The notes under the pieces were generated by a model, which saw only the letters and a list, made by a program, of their open reading frames with translations, had not been told where the DNA came from and did no database searches. The position numbers and the translations under genes are program-made. From contig NZ_MDET01000045.1 of NCBI RefSeq assembly GCF_002075885.1, forward strand, positions 1 through 64,000: a stretch of DNA of 64,000 nucleotides, written 5' to 3'. This document shows positions 1-8,862 of this stretch, in pieces (within the stretch, counting starts at the first letter, position 1; each line of letters begins with the position of its first letter). The stretch is from Manganibacter manganicus (GTDB lineage: Bacteria > Pseudomonadota > Alphaproteobacteria > Rhizobiales > Rhizobiaceae).

Positions 1-1277
1 CCCTTGATGAGGTGGAACGGCCCGCTCCGACAGCATCGAAGTGCTAAAAGGTGGTCGTTGTCGCAAACGCCACAAGGAGGGACCGTTCCGTGAAAGATGT
101 TACCACTATTGGACTGGACTTGGCGAAGCACGTTTTCCAGGCTTTTGGCGCGGATGCCGAGGGCACTCCGCTATTCAACCGGAAGCTTCGTCGCGCCGAG
201 GTGCTGCGTTTCTTCGAGAGATTGCCACGGTGCCTGGTCGGGATGGAAGCCTGCGCCAGTGCGCACTACTGGGCGCGTGAGATCTCGGCCTTCGGCCACG
301 ATGTCAGGCTGCTACCGCCTCAATACGTCAAGCCGTTCGTCAAGCGCGGCAAGACCGACGCCGCCGACGCAGAAGCCATCGCTGAGGCGGTGACGCGAAA
401 GACGATGCGGTTCGTCCCGGTTAAGACGGCTGAGCAGCAGGCTGCGGTGATGGTGCTCAAAACGCGGGCCCTACTGGTGCGTCAGAGGACACAAGCGATC
501 AATGCATTGCGCGCCCATTTGGGAGAGCTGGGTATCATCGCTCCGACCGGCATCGCCAACGTCAAAGCATTGGCGCCAATCATCCGGGATGAGGAAGACA
601 CCCGACTTCCTCCGGCTGCGCGCTTTGCCCTGACCGAAATCATCAATCAGATCGAGATGCTCGCCACACAGATCGACAAACTCGAACGTGAGATCGTCAT
701 CCAGGCCAAGCAGGATGATGAGATGCGGCGCCTCGCGACCATCCCTGGCGTTGGCGCCATTATCGCCATGGCCGTAAAGGCATTCGTTCCCGATCCCGCC
801 GGCTTCAAATCCGCTCGCCACTTTGCAGCCTGGATCGGGCTCACCCCGAAAGCGCATTCCAGCGGCGGCAAAGAACGGTTAGGGCGAATATCGAAGATGG
901 GCAATCCGGTGCTGCGATCATTGCTGACGACGGGGGCGGCATCGGTGCTACGTCATGTGCAGTATCGCGACCGAGTTTGGCCGTGGCTGAAGAACATGCT
1001 CACGCGGCGACCCTTCAAGGTCGTGGCGGTGGCGCTCGCCAATAAGATCGCCCGGATGATCTGGGTATTGCTGACCAGAGGTGGAATCTACCGAGATCCA
1101 ACAGGAATCGAGGCAGGACCTGTCGCCGCATAAGCGCAGGACCGCCGAGACGAGCTGCCCGGCGACCCCCGGCAGGTGAGGTGCACAACAGACGATGAAC
1201 CACGGGACGAAATCCCGAAACAGGACAGGCCGAAACCCGTGACGCGCACAAAGCGCGCCCCCTTGATCCAGCCACCT
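1..1277 (+). mobile_element. IS110-family insertion sequence (IS1111-like ends)
   Basis: The transposase at 90-1133 is flanked by short non-coding arms. The octamer CCCTTGAT occurs at 1-8 and again at 1260-1267. Inside or beside these copies, AGGTGG (10-15) and CCACCT (1272-1277) form a subterminal inverted pair. IS110/IS1111 elements lack normal terminal repeats and recombine through short core sequences, so this layout is what is expected. The exact tips cannot be fixed because the window starts at or near the left end. The 3' non-coding arm (1134-1259) holds GC-rich hairpins and could encode the guide (bridge/seek) RNA. Confidence 0.7.
90..1133 (+). CDS. IS110-family transposase (DEDD recombinase)
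   Basis: The protein catalyses excision and insertion of its IS through a DEDD RuvC-like domain plus a C-terminal Tnp_20 domain. Visible residues are the first Asp in GLDLAK, the Glu in GMEACA, the Asp pair in KTDAADAEA, and a C-terminal block with IPGVGAIIA, AAWIGLTP and SGGKERLGRISKMGN that carries the serine typical of this family. The open frame reaches back to 51, but AGGAGG at about 75-80 is correctly spaced for the GTG at 90, so that start is preferred (347 aa, normal for the family). Nothing suggests inactivation. Confidence 0.9.
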   Translation: MKDVTTIGLDLAKHVFQAFGADAEGTPLFNRKLRRAEVLRFFERLPRCLVGMEACASAHYWAREISAFGHDVRLLPPQYVKPFVKRGKTDAADAEAIAEAVTRKTMRFVPVKTAEQQAAVMVLKTRALLVRQRTQAINALRAHLGELGIIAPTGIANVKALAPIIRDEEDTRLPPAARFALTEIINQIEMLATQIDKLEREIVIQAKQDDEMRRLATIPGVGAIIAMAVKAFVPDPAGFKSARHFAAWIGLTPKAHSSGGKERLGRISKMGNPVLRSLLTTGAASVLRHVQYRDRVWPWLKNMLTRRPFKVVAVALANKIARMIWVLLTRGGIYRDPTGIEAGPVAA

Positions 1278-1471
1278 GCTTCGCGGACTTCATCGAGGCC
1301 AGCGGTCATGACCGCACCAGTAGGCCGGACATATGACCGCACCGTCCTCATGTGGTGAAATCGACTGAAAAGCATCCTTGCACCGCGGGCCGTTCCACAT
1401 ATTACGGGTTGATGGCGTCAGGCCCGCGGCCGGACCAAGGATCAGCGCAATGGGGTGTGGTCGTTTTCGCT
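1134..1471. other. non-coding 3' arm of the IS110 element and flank
   Basis: There is no credible gene here. About 126 bp after the transposase stop belong to the IS and contain short inverted repeats, e.g. CGGGA/TCCCG around 1202-1218. In IS1111-type elements a structured guide RNA is encoded in this position; that function is inferred from the family, not seen directly. From about 1278 the sequence is island backbone. Confidence 0.4.
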
Positions 1472-1924
1472 TCAGGAGCCGTGGGCGTCCTGACGTGCAT
1501 GATCAAAGACCGTTTGAGCGAGTTCACGCACAATGTCGCAGGCATCATCCGCAAATCCCGCCGGCCAGGCTCGCGGACCGCCGCGCTGAAATCCGCCGCG
1601 CTGAAAATACGGATGAAGCTGATCGACAACGAGCGCGAGTCGGGATGGCAGGTTCAGACCGGCGCGTTCGGCGTATCGGGCTGCCCGATCGAGATTGTGA
1701 CCGATCTGCGCACGGTTCCAGGCGTCGGTGCTTGCGGTGCGGAGCAGATGAGATTTGAGCAACAACTCGGTGGCGATGGCGATCGAGTGAAGGGCTAGGC
1801 TATCGATGGATTTCTTGGCCGCCCAGACGGCGCAGTCGAGTTGAGACATGGCGTTTCGCCGGAACGTCTCGGAGAGATGAAGGTCCGGCGCGAAGTCATC
1901 TGGGAATGGTAGAAGGTCCGGCAT
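1472..1924 (-). CDS. hypothetical protein, possibly HEPN-like
   Basis: No family is recognised with certainty. The 150-aa product is helical in character. Its centre, around AAKKSIDSLALHSIAIATELLLKSHLL followed by IGHNLDRAARYAERAGLNLP, resembles the HEPN-like layout of small proteins with a helix, a conserved GH, and a final helix. An exact five-residue repeat (FQRGG twice in tandem, from a 15-bp duplication near 1580-1610) sits near the C-terminus and may have arisen by slippage. The start is uncertain: 1924 has no clear Shine-Dalgarno and the ATG at 1849 is an alternative. It lies alone between the IS and the DUF2493 gene. Confidence 0.4.
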   Translation of the reverse strand: MPDLLPFPDDFAPDLHLSETFRRNAMSQLDCAVWAAKKSIDSLALHSIAIATELLLKSHLLRTASTDAWNRAQIGHNLDRAARYAERAGLNLPSRLALVVDQLHPYFQRGGFQRGGPRAWPAGFADDACDIVRELAQTVFDHARQDAHGS

Positions 1925-2061
1925 CGCGCCAAGATGCCAAGATATCAGAAATATCCAACCCGGTTGCTGCGCCTGATTTGCATTGATTTACACGAGGCAT
2001 GGCGGAGTTCCGACCTTCGGGCACGTCGACGTCGGTTGGAGGCAACAGCCGAGGGCGGCGC

Positions 2062-2988
2062 TTACGCGCCGCCCGATCCGAACCGATAGACCGGAATACC
2101 CAGCTTGCGGGCCTTGTCGGCGAGATTGTCCTGAATGCCCGTTCCGGGGAAGATCACGACGCCGATCGGCATGACGGTCAGCATCTGATCGTTGCGCTTG
2201 AAGGGCGCGGCCTTGCCGTGCTTCGTCCAGTCGGGCTTGAAGGCGATCTGCGGCACTTTGCGGCTGTCGGCCCAGCGGGCGGCGATCTTCTCGGCGCCTT
2301 TGGGCGTACCGCCGTGCATCAGCACCATGTCGGGGTGCTTGGCGTGGATCTGGTCGAGCTTGGTCCAGATGGCCTGGTGGTCGGTGGTGTCGCCGCCGGA
2401 GAAGGCGATCTTCGGCCCGGCCGGAACCAGCAGCTCGGTTTCCGCGCGTCGCTTGGCGGCGAGGAAGTCGCGGCTGTCGATCATCGCGGCGGTGAGATGG
2501 CGATGGTTGACCCGTGATCCGGTCCGGGGCGACCACGGCGAGCCGGTGACGCGAAGGTAATGCTCGGCGGCGCTTTCGCGGAAGACTTCCAGGCTGTCGC
2601 GGCGTTCGATCAGGCTCTTGCCCATGTCGATCAGGTTCTCGAGCTGCAGCGACTTGACCTCGGATCCGTCCTGTTCGCGCTGGAGGCGCTTCTGGCCCTG
2701 TTCGTTGTCGTCGAGCGTATCTTCGACGCGGCTGACGGCGCGGTGGAACATATTGACGGTCGACCAGAGCAGTTCGTTGAGGTCGTGATCGAGGCTGGTG
2801 TCGGCCAGGGTGGCGATGAGGGCGTCGAAGATGTCTGCGACGGCTCCTTCGATGACGCGGTCTTCCGGAACCGGGCGGGGATCGGGTTCGTCCTCGGAGG
2901 GGCGGTAGCCGTAGAGCTGGAGTTCCTGCAGCATGTCGTTGGTGGGAGACGAGTCGTGGTGCGGTTCGAAGTCGTCGTGCTCGTTCAT
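2062..2988 (-). CDS. DUF2493 (SLOG-superfamily) domain protein
   Basis: The 308-aa product has an acidic N-terminal half and a C-terminal DUF2493 domain of the YspA/SLOG Rossmann-like type. The signature is KIAFSGGDTTDHQAIW, then MVLMHGGTPKGAEKIAARWA, then VVIFPGTGIQDNLADKARKLGIPVYRF. SLOG folds bind nucleotides or nucleotide-derived ligands; the ligand is unknown. The gene is a frequent member of alphaproteobacterial plasmid and ICE accessory blocks. The ATG at 2988 is preceded by CGGAGCATCCC, the same Shine-Dalgarno context as the leader-bearing genes in this block. An upstream in-frame start at 3030 is possible. Confidence 0.75.
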   Translation of the reverse strand: MNEHDDFEPHHDSSPTNDMLQELQLYGYRPSEDEPDPRPVPEDRVIEGAVADIFDALIATLADTSLDHDLNELLWSTVNMFHRAVSRVEDTLDDNEQGQKRLQREQDGSEVKSLQLENLIDMGKSLIERRDSLEVFRESAAEHYLRVTGSPWSPRTGSRVNHRHLTAAMIDSRDFLAAKRRAETELLVPAGPKIAFSGGDTTDHQAIWTKLDQIHAKHPDMVLMHGGTPKGAEKIAARWADSRKVPQIAFKPDWTKHGKAAPFKRNDQMLTVMPIGVVIFPGTGIQDNLADKARKLGIPVYRFGSGGA

Positions 2989-3333
2989 GGGATGCTCCGT
3001 CGGTTGGACCGCGACCGTCGCGGCCTTCATGGCGACGAAGCCGTCGGGCGGGTCGGACCTGCACCCGGAGCAAGGCGCAGGGCCGAAGCGTCAGCGGAGG
3101 ATCGCGTAGGCCGCCGATTTTGTTTCGCGATGGAAAGGCGCGGGTTCGGGGTCCCCGCGCGGCCTGCCGCGTGGGGTGGACATGCGCCGCCGGAAAATCG
3201 TCGGCCGCAGCCATTGCCGATCCGGCCCGGCTGACGGCCGATCGCCCTCTCGAAGGCCGAGGCGTGATCCCTCTGACGGGTCCAGCAGCCAGGGAGCAAG
3301 GCGGCGCCGGGCCGCCTCGCTTTCAGATACCGG
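2989..3333. other. intergenic region with dispersed repeat
   Basis: This is 345 bp without a convincing gene. Positions about 3081-3108 carry a GCCGAAGCGT-x-AGCGGAGGA block that recurs near 17388-17413, also between island genes. Hairpin-rich GC sequence fills the rest. It separates the Toprim gene from the DUF2493 gene. Confidence 0.4.
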
Positions 3334-4377
3334 CTATGCTGCGATCGCCATGAAGCGAGCGACGTCCTGGGGGGCGAGCTGCACGCGGATTCCCGACCGG
3401 AGCGCATCGAGTCCAAGCAGGCGCAGATCTTCGTTGCAGTCCCCGAGCACCGGCGAAAGCACGATCGCTTCGATCCCGGCCGCATTGGCGCGTTCGATCA
3501 GATTGTCCCGCGCGCCGTCTCCTGCCGGATCGTTGTCGCGGACGATGTAGAGCCTGCGAAGCGTCAACGGGAACAGGATGGCGGCAAGGTGCGCCGCCGA
3601 GAGCGCGGGCGCGATCGCCATGTCGGGCATGACCTGACGCAACGACAGCATGGTTTCGATGCCTTCGCCGGCCGCCATCACATCGCCGGGCACGCCGATG
3701 CGGACGGCATGACCGAGCAGATCGCCCATTGCCTTGCGCTGCGTGTCGATCGGCGCCTTGTCGGAGCCGTCGGGCGAGAGCCAGGTACGATGGGCTCCGG
3801 TGATCGTGCCGCCCAGATCGGTGACCGCGGCGATCATCGCCGGCCAGGTTTCGGTCGGGCCGTCATCCTCGGGCCGGTAATAGCATCTCGGATGAAAGCG
3901 CAGGCTGCCGGTTCCGTGCAAAGCCGTAATCCCGCGTTTACGGAGATACGTTTCCACGATGGTGCCCGCGATCGGCTGCGACATGGCGAAGAGGCGGCGC
4001 GCCGCCTCAGACGATCCCGATGGGGCTGGCGCTCTGCCCTGTCGTGATGGCGCCGGTCGTGGTTCGGGTTGCGGCATGCTGAGGAAGCTGCGCGCTTCTT
4101 CGACGACATCGGTGAAGTCGATGAGGCCGAGCGATTCCCGGATCACGTCGAGCAGGTCGCCATGCTCGTCCGTGGCCGCATCGTTCCATTTGCCCGCTGG
4201 GCCCTTCGGCGTATCGCGGAGCCGCACGAACATCGAGCGGCCCTTGGCGTTGCGAACGTCGCCAACCTGCCAATAGCCGCCCTGACGGCGACCGTTGGAA
4301 AGGTAGTGGCGGCAGACCGCCTCGGCCTGCCGGCCGAGACGGTGCGCCAGATCGGAGGCGTCGATCCGTGCCATCAT
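3334..4377 (-). CDS. Toprim-domain primase-like protein (DUF7146 type)
   Basis: This 347-aa protein has an N-terminal region like the DUF7146/zinc-less primase domain and a C-terminal Toprim domain. The Toprim acid residues are visible as GEGIETMLS (first Glu) and YIVRDNDPAGDGA (DxD). Such proteins are encoded by plasmids, phages and ICEs and are thought to prime or support replication of the element. The ATG at 4377 overlaps the stop of the upstream 1444-aa gene (ATGATGA), which argues for translational coupling and for working together. A longer frame to 4482 exists but overlaps that gene heavily. Confidence 0.8.
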   Translation of the reverse strand: MMARIDASDLAHRLGRQAEAVCRHYLSNGRRQGGYWQVGDVRNAKGRSMFVRLRDTPKGPAGKWNDAATDEHGDLLDVIRESLGLIDFTDVVEEARSFLSMPQPEPRPAPSRQGRAPAPSGSSEAARRLFAMSQPIAGTIVETYLRKRGITALHGTGSLRFHPRCYYRPEDDGPTETWPAMIAAVTDLGGTITGAHRTWLSPDGSDKAPIDTQRKAMGDLLGHAVRIGVPGDVMAAGEGIETMLSLRQVMPDMAIAPALSAAHLAAILFPLTLRRLYIVRDNDPAGDGARDNLIERANAAGIEAIVLSPVLGDCNEDLRLLGLDALRSGIRVQLAPQDVARFMAIAA

Positions 4378-7300
4378 GCCGCCTCCCGCTCGGAGATGCG
4401 CGACAGCGGATAGGTGTCGAGCAGCTTTCCGAGGATGGTCGGGCCGGTAGCGTCGACGGGCACGAAGAAGCGCAGCTTCCACGAGATGATCTCGCTATAC
4501 AGCCCGTAGCTCCGCAGCCGGTCGCGCATCGCGTCCGTGAATCCGGAGAGTTCGATGCGGTTCGCGCCCATGACACGGGCACGGCGAAGCTGAAGGCCTT
4601 CGGCAAGGTCGAGAATGGTGCGGCCGTCGATCAGGGCCGCATGGGCGTCCTCCACGCCGAGGTTGGTCGCGCCGGTCGAGGCAGCGTTGGCGGCCCAGGC
4701 CGGTGAGACGCGTCGGCCGATGATGCGCTCGCCGTCATCGGTCTGAAGGCGATAGACGCGCGTCGACTCGTTGGGCAGGCGCTTCCAGACGGGCAGCAAC
4801 AGGCCGCTGACCATATGGATCGTGCTCTCGGCGAAAGTCGGGACCTCCGACACCTCGCGCTGCCAGATGGCGGCGAAGGCCTCGCGATCGACCTCCCGCC
4901 AGTGGCTGTCGGCCATCATTTTCAGCGAGGCGTGATGCTGCTCCATCGGCCGGATCAGCCGCACGCGGCTTTCAATCTCGCCATCATCGAGCATGAGCGA
5001 CGGCGCCGGAATCTGTACGGCGGCTCGGCCAGAGCGCTCATTCACGAGCAGCCGGGCATGCGGATCGTCCAGCCAAGCCAGCGCGCTCTCCGTCGACGTC
5101 GGCCGATTGCGGCGGCGCTCGACAAGGCTGAGAAGACGCGCTTCCGCCCCCGTCGCGGGATGGGTGTAGATGGTGGTCCGCTTGGTGACGACGAAGCTCT
5201 CCGCCGTCAGCGTCTCCAGTCCGATGTCATAGACACCACTGGCGATCGCGCCCGCCACCTTCGCCTCGAGCAGAAGTTCGAAGGCGGTGAACAGGATGCC
5301 TTGCAGCTCGATGGTGAGGGCGAGCAGCCGGTTGAGGAAGGTCGTAATCGGCGGCAACTCATCCTTGATGCCGTTGGCATCCATCAGTTTCAGGCCGGTG
5401 GCGTCCTCGAAACGCTGGAGCGAGCAGCCCTCGACCTTGCCCCGCACGATCTGGAGATAGAGCTGGCGAAGGGCATCGCGCGCGTAGGTCGATTCCAGAT
5501 TGTCCTCGGGCCGGAACAGGCCCTGTCCGCCGGTCTGGCGCTGGCCGCGCGTGATCGCGCCCAGCGTGTCGAGGCGGCGGGCGATAGTGGAGAGGAAGCG
5601 CTTCTCCGCTTGCACATCCGTGGCGATCGGTCGGAACAGCGGTGGCTGCGCCTGGTTGGTGCGGTTGGTGCGACCGAGGCCCTGAATGGCGGCGTCCGCC
5701 TTCCAGCCCGGTTCCAATAGATAGTGAACGCGCAGGCGCTGATTCCGCGCGGAGAGTGCGGCGTGATAGCTACGCCCGGTGCCGCCCGCGTCCGAGAAGA
5801 CGAGGATGCGCTTCTGATCGTCCATGAAGGCGCTGGTCTCGGCGAGGTTCGCCGATGGCGCGCGGTTCTCGACGACGAGGCGATGGCCCTTGCGCACGAT
5901 GCGCCGCGATCGGCCCGTCACCTCCGCGACCGTCTCCGTTCCGAAACGCTGCACGATCTGGTCGAGCGCGCCAGGGACTGGCGGGAGCGATGCGAGCCGT
6001 TCGATCAGATCGTTGCGACGGGCGACGGCTTCCCTGCTCTCGACAGGCTGGCCATCCCGATAGACGGGACGCGACGACAGATTGCCCTCCGAGTCGGTGA
6101 AGGGCTCGTAGAGCTGCACCGGGAAGGAATGGGCGAGATAGTCCAGGACGTATTCCCGCGGCGTGATGTCCACGCGCACGTCGTTCCATTCATCGGTCGG
6201 AATCTCCGCCAGCCGACGTTCCATCAAGGCTTCGCCGGTCGAGACGATCTGAATGACGGCAGCATGGCCCGCATCGAGATCGCCTTCGATCGAACGGATT
6301 AGCGTCGGCGTCTTCATCGACGTGAGCAGATGGCCGAAGAAGCGCTGCTTGGCGGACTCGAATGCCGAGCGAGCGGCGGACTTGGCCTGCTTGTTCAGCG
6401 TGCCGTCGCTGCCGGTGATGTTGGCGGCCTGCATCGCCGCATCGAGATTGTTATGGATGACCGCGAAGGCTCCGGCGTAGGCGTCGTAGATGCCGCGCTG
6501 TTCGCCGGTGAGCTGGTGTTCGATCAGCTCGTATTCGACGCCGTCATAGGAGAGCGACCGGGCGGTGTAGAGCCCGAGTGAACGCAGATCGCGCGCGAGC
6601 ACCTCCATGGCCGCCACGCCGCCGTCCTCGATGGCTTCGACGAATTCGGCGCGGGTGGCGAAGGGGAAGTCCTCGCCGCCCCAGAGGCCGAGGCGCTGCG
6701 CATAGGCGAGGTTGTGGACCGTGGTGGCGCCGGTGGCGGAGACATAGGTCACGCGCGCGTTCGGCAAGGCGTGCTGGAGGCGCAAGCCTGCGCGGCCCTG
6801 CTGCGAGGCGGCGACATCGCCGCGTTCTCCCTTGCCGCCAGCGGCGTTCTGCATGGCGTGCGCCTCGTCGAAGATGATGGCTCCATCGAAATCGGAGCCC
6901 AACCAATCGACGATCTGCCGGACGCGCGAAACCTTCTCGCCGCGGTCGTCGGAGCGTAGCGTGGCGTAGGTCGTAAATAGGATGCCTTCCGACAGGGTGA
7001 TGGGCTTGCCCTGCGGGAAGCGCGAGAGGGGCGTGACCAGCAGCCGTTCCATGCCGAGCGCTGACCAGTCGCGCTGCGCGTCCTCGATCAGCTTGTCCGA
7101 TTTCGAGACCCAGACCGCCTTGCGGCGGCCGCGCAGCCAGTTGTCGAGGATGATGCCCGCTGATTGGCGGCCCTTACCGGCGCCGGTCCCGTCGCCGAGC
7201 ATGTAGCCGCGCCGGAAGCGCAAGGCGTTTTCGGCGTCGGGGGGAGCAGCCTTCACCAGATCGAAGGTCTCATCGACCGTCCATGATCCGGCGAGGAAGT

Positions 7301-8705
7301 CGGAATGGGCTTCGCCGGCGAAGATGACGGTTTCGAGCTGGGCGTCGGACAGGAGATCGCAGATGTTCGCCGGCAGCATCGGCCGGTAGCTCGGCTTGGG
7401 CGGCGCGATGCTGGCCATGGCCGCCGACTGCACGAGCTTGGTCGGATGCGCCTGTGCGCCGGGGATGCGGATCGACTGCAACCCGTATTCTTCGTAGATC
7501 GCCTCGGTGAGACGCGCGCCCTCGGGCGGCGTCCAGTCGACGGTCTCATAGGCGAGTTCGGCCCCCTCCGGCTCAATGGCGAGCGACGCGGCTGGGCGAG
7601 CCGCCGAGGCGCGCGCGAGATAGCCGCGCACAATGCGCGGTGGAGCGGCCGGACCGGCAGGCGGGGCTGACGGCGTAGCGGCAGCGAGGCGTGAGGGGAC
7701 CTGAGCCTCGACCCAGCCGAGCAGAGTCGCGACATCGGGCGCAACGCCCGCAGAGGCCGGGAAGACGGCCGGATCGTCAGCCGGGAGCTTGTCGATGACG
7801 GTCAGCCGGGTCTCGATCGTCGTGCCGTGCCGAGCGTAGACCGAGCCGTCGATCGCTGCGGTGAAGACGACGCGGCCACACTTCTGGAGCCGCCTGAAAG
7901 CGTCGGTCCAGGCCGGGATTTCGGGCCCGAAGTTCGCGCCGGTGATGGCGACCAGCCGGCCGCCGTCGGCGAGACGCGCCAGGGCCGAGGCGACATGCCG
8001 ATAGGCGGCATCACTCATGCGGCCGGAGACATGGGCCATGGCCGAGAACGGCGGGTTCATGATGACGACGGCGGGCGCGTGGGTCGGCGGGAGATGATCG
8101 TCGATCTGGGCCGCGTCGAAACGCGAGACGGCGATGGCTGGGAAGAGAGCGGCGAGCAGATTGGCGCGGGCGTCGGACAGCTCGTTGAGGAGAAGTTCGC
8201 CGCCGCTGATCTGGGCGAGGATTGCGAGCAGCCCGGTGCCGGCCGACGGCTCAAGCACGAGGTCGCCCGGCGCAATGGCGGCCGCGGTCACGGCGGCGAG
8301 CCCAAGCGGCGTCGGCGTCGAAAATTGCTGCAATGCCTGACTTTCCTCGGAGCGGCGCGTGTGCGTCGGCAGGAGGCCGGTGATTTTCGTGATGGCGGAA
8401 AGCCGTGCAGCCGGAGAAGCGGCTTTGCGGAAAAGCGCCTTGCCGTATTTCTGAAGGAAGAGGACGGTCGCAGCCTCGCAGGCGTCATAAGCCGTCTTCC
8501 AGATCCAGGCGCCGGTCGTGTCCGACGCGCCGAACGCTGCTTCCATCGCGCTGCGTAGCGCAGCGGCGTCGATGCGCTCGCCTCGCTCGAGGTGGGTCAG
8601 AAGACGCAGGGCCGCGCCGAACGCGGCGACCTCTGCTGCAGGAACGGGAACGACAGGAGGGGATGCGGCGGCGTCGGCCGCCGCTGATGTCAAAGCCAGG
8701 GTCAT
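4374..8705 (-). CDS. methyltransferase plus strawberry-notch-type helicase fusion
   Basis: This 1443-aa protein joins two modules. The first (about residues 100-300) is a class I SAM-dependent DNA methyltransferase-like fold with VLEPSAGTGLLAIL (motif I) and the catalytic-type NPPF in VVIMNPPFSAM. The second is an SF2 helicase of the strawberry-notch/SNO class with GDGTGAGKGRQ (Walker A variant), IIFDEAHAMQNAAG (motif II) and GLGRTNRTNQ (motif VI). Large proteins of this design are common on alphaproteobacterial plasmids and ICEs and are thought to modify or protect element DNA; the real substrate is not known. The start at 8705 follows a leader (8706-8800) related to those of its neighbours. 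Confidence 0.85.
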   Translation of the reverse strand: MTLALTSAAADAAASPPVVPVPAAEVAAFGAALRLLTHLERGERIDAAALRSAMEAAFGASDTTGAWIWKTAYDACEAATVLFLQKYGKALFRKAASPAARLSAITKITGLLPTHTRRSEESQALQQFSTPTPLGLAAVTAAAIAPGDLVLEPSAGTGLLAILAQISGGELLLNELSDARANLLAALFPAIAVSRFDAAQIDDHLPPTHAPAVVIMNPPFSAMAHVSGRMSDAAYRHVASALARLADGGRLVAITGANFGPEIPAWTDAFRRLQKCGRVVFTAAIDGSVYARHGTTIETRLTVIDKLPADDPAVFPASAGVAPDVATLLGWVEAQVPSRLAAATPSAPPAGPAAPPRIVRGYLARASAARPAASLAIEPEGAELAYETVDWTPPEGARLTEAIYEEYGLQSIRIPGAQAHPTKLVQSAAMASIAPPKPSYRPMLPANICDLLSDAQLETVIFAGEAHSDFLAGSWTVDETFDLVKAAPPDAENALRFRRGYMLGDGTGAGKGRQSAGIILDNWLRGRRKAVWVSKSDKLIEDAQRDWSALGMERLLVTPLSRFPQGKPITLSEGILFTTYATLRSDDRGEKVSRVRQIVDWLGSDFDGAIIFDEAHAMQNAAGGKGERGDVAASQQGRAGLRLQHALPNARVTYVSATGATTVHNLAYAQRLGLWGGEDFPFATRAEFVEAIEDGGVAAMEVLARDLRSLGLYTARSLSYDGVEYELIEHQLTGEQRGIYDAYAGAFAVIHNNLDAAMQAANITGSDGTLNKQAKSAARSAFESAKQRFFGHLLTSMKTPTLIRSIEGDLDAGHAAVIQIVSTGEALMERRLAEIPTDEWNDVRVDITPREYVLDYLAHSFPVQLYEPFTDSEGNLSSRPVYRDGQPVESREAVARRNDLIERLASLPPVPGALDQIVQRFGTETVAEVTGRSRRIVRKGHRLVVENRAPSANLAETSAFMDDQKRILVFSDAGGTGRSYHAALSARNQRLRVHYLLEPGWKADAAIQGLGRTNRTNQAQPPLFRPIATDVQAEKRFLSTIARRLDTLGAITRGQRQTGGQGLFRPEDNLESTYARDALRQLYLQIVRGKVEGCSLQRFEDATGLKLMDANGIKDELPPITTFLNRLLALTIELQGILFTAFELLLEAKVAGAIASGVYDIGLETLTAESFVVTKRTTIYTHPATGAEARLLSLVERRRNRPTSTESALAWLDDPHARLLVNERSGRAAVQIPAPSLMLDDGEIESRVRLIRPMEQHHASLKMMADSHWREVDREAFAAIWQREVSEVPTFAESTIHMVSGLLLPVWKRLPNESTRVYRLQTDDGERIIGRRVSPAWAANAASTGATNLGVEDAHAALIDGRTILDLAEGLQLRRARVMGANRIELSGFTDAMRDRLRSYGLYSEIISWKLRFFVPVDATGPTILGKLLDTYPLSRISEREAA

Positions 8706-8800
8706 GGGAAATGCCTCGGGAGAGCGGATACGGGAAGCCCGCGCGGCGCTCTCTCTCAACCGCCCGGACTCGCCCCGTTCCGGCCGCCCTCTTCCTCTCA
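8706..8800 (-). promoter_or_regulatory. 5' leader, divergent member of shared hairpin family
   Basis: Read on the minus strand it has the purine run GAGAGGAAGAGG, then GGTTGAGAGAGAG in a loop closed by GGCG/CGCC (8745-8748 with 8761-8764), then CCCG and the start codon. It matches the leaders at 10538, 13060, 17177 and 23781 in order of parts, but the outer stem is weak. Confidence 0.4.
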
Positions 8801-8823
8801 AGGGACTCGCAATGGCTGACATG

Positions 8824-8857
8824 AAAAAAGCGCCCAACCGCGAAGGCTGGGCGCTTT
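8824..8857 (-). terminator. intrinsic terminator after the 8863-9507 gene
   Basis: AAAGCGCCCA (8827-8836) pairs with TGGGCGCTTT (8848-8857), and six T residues follow on the minus strand. It lies six bases after the stop codon of the gene ending at 8863, a textbook Rho-independent terminator. Confidence 0.85.
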
Positions 8858-8862
8858 GGGTA

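Noticed and set aside
4374..8705. A DISARM/BREX-like defence methylase-helicase
   Set aside because: The helicase is of the strawberry-notch type and stands in a plasmid accessory block without the other genes of those systems.
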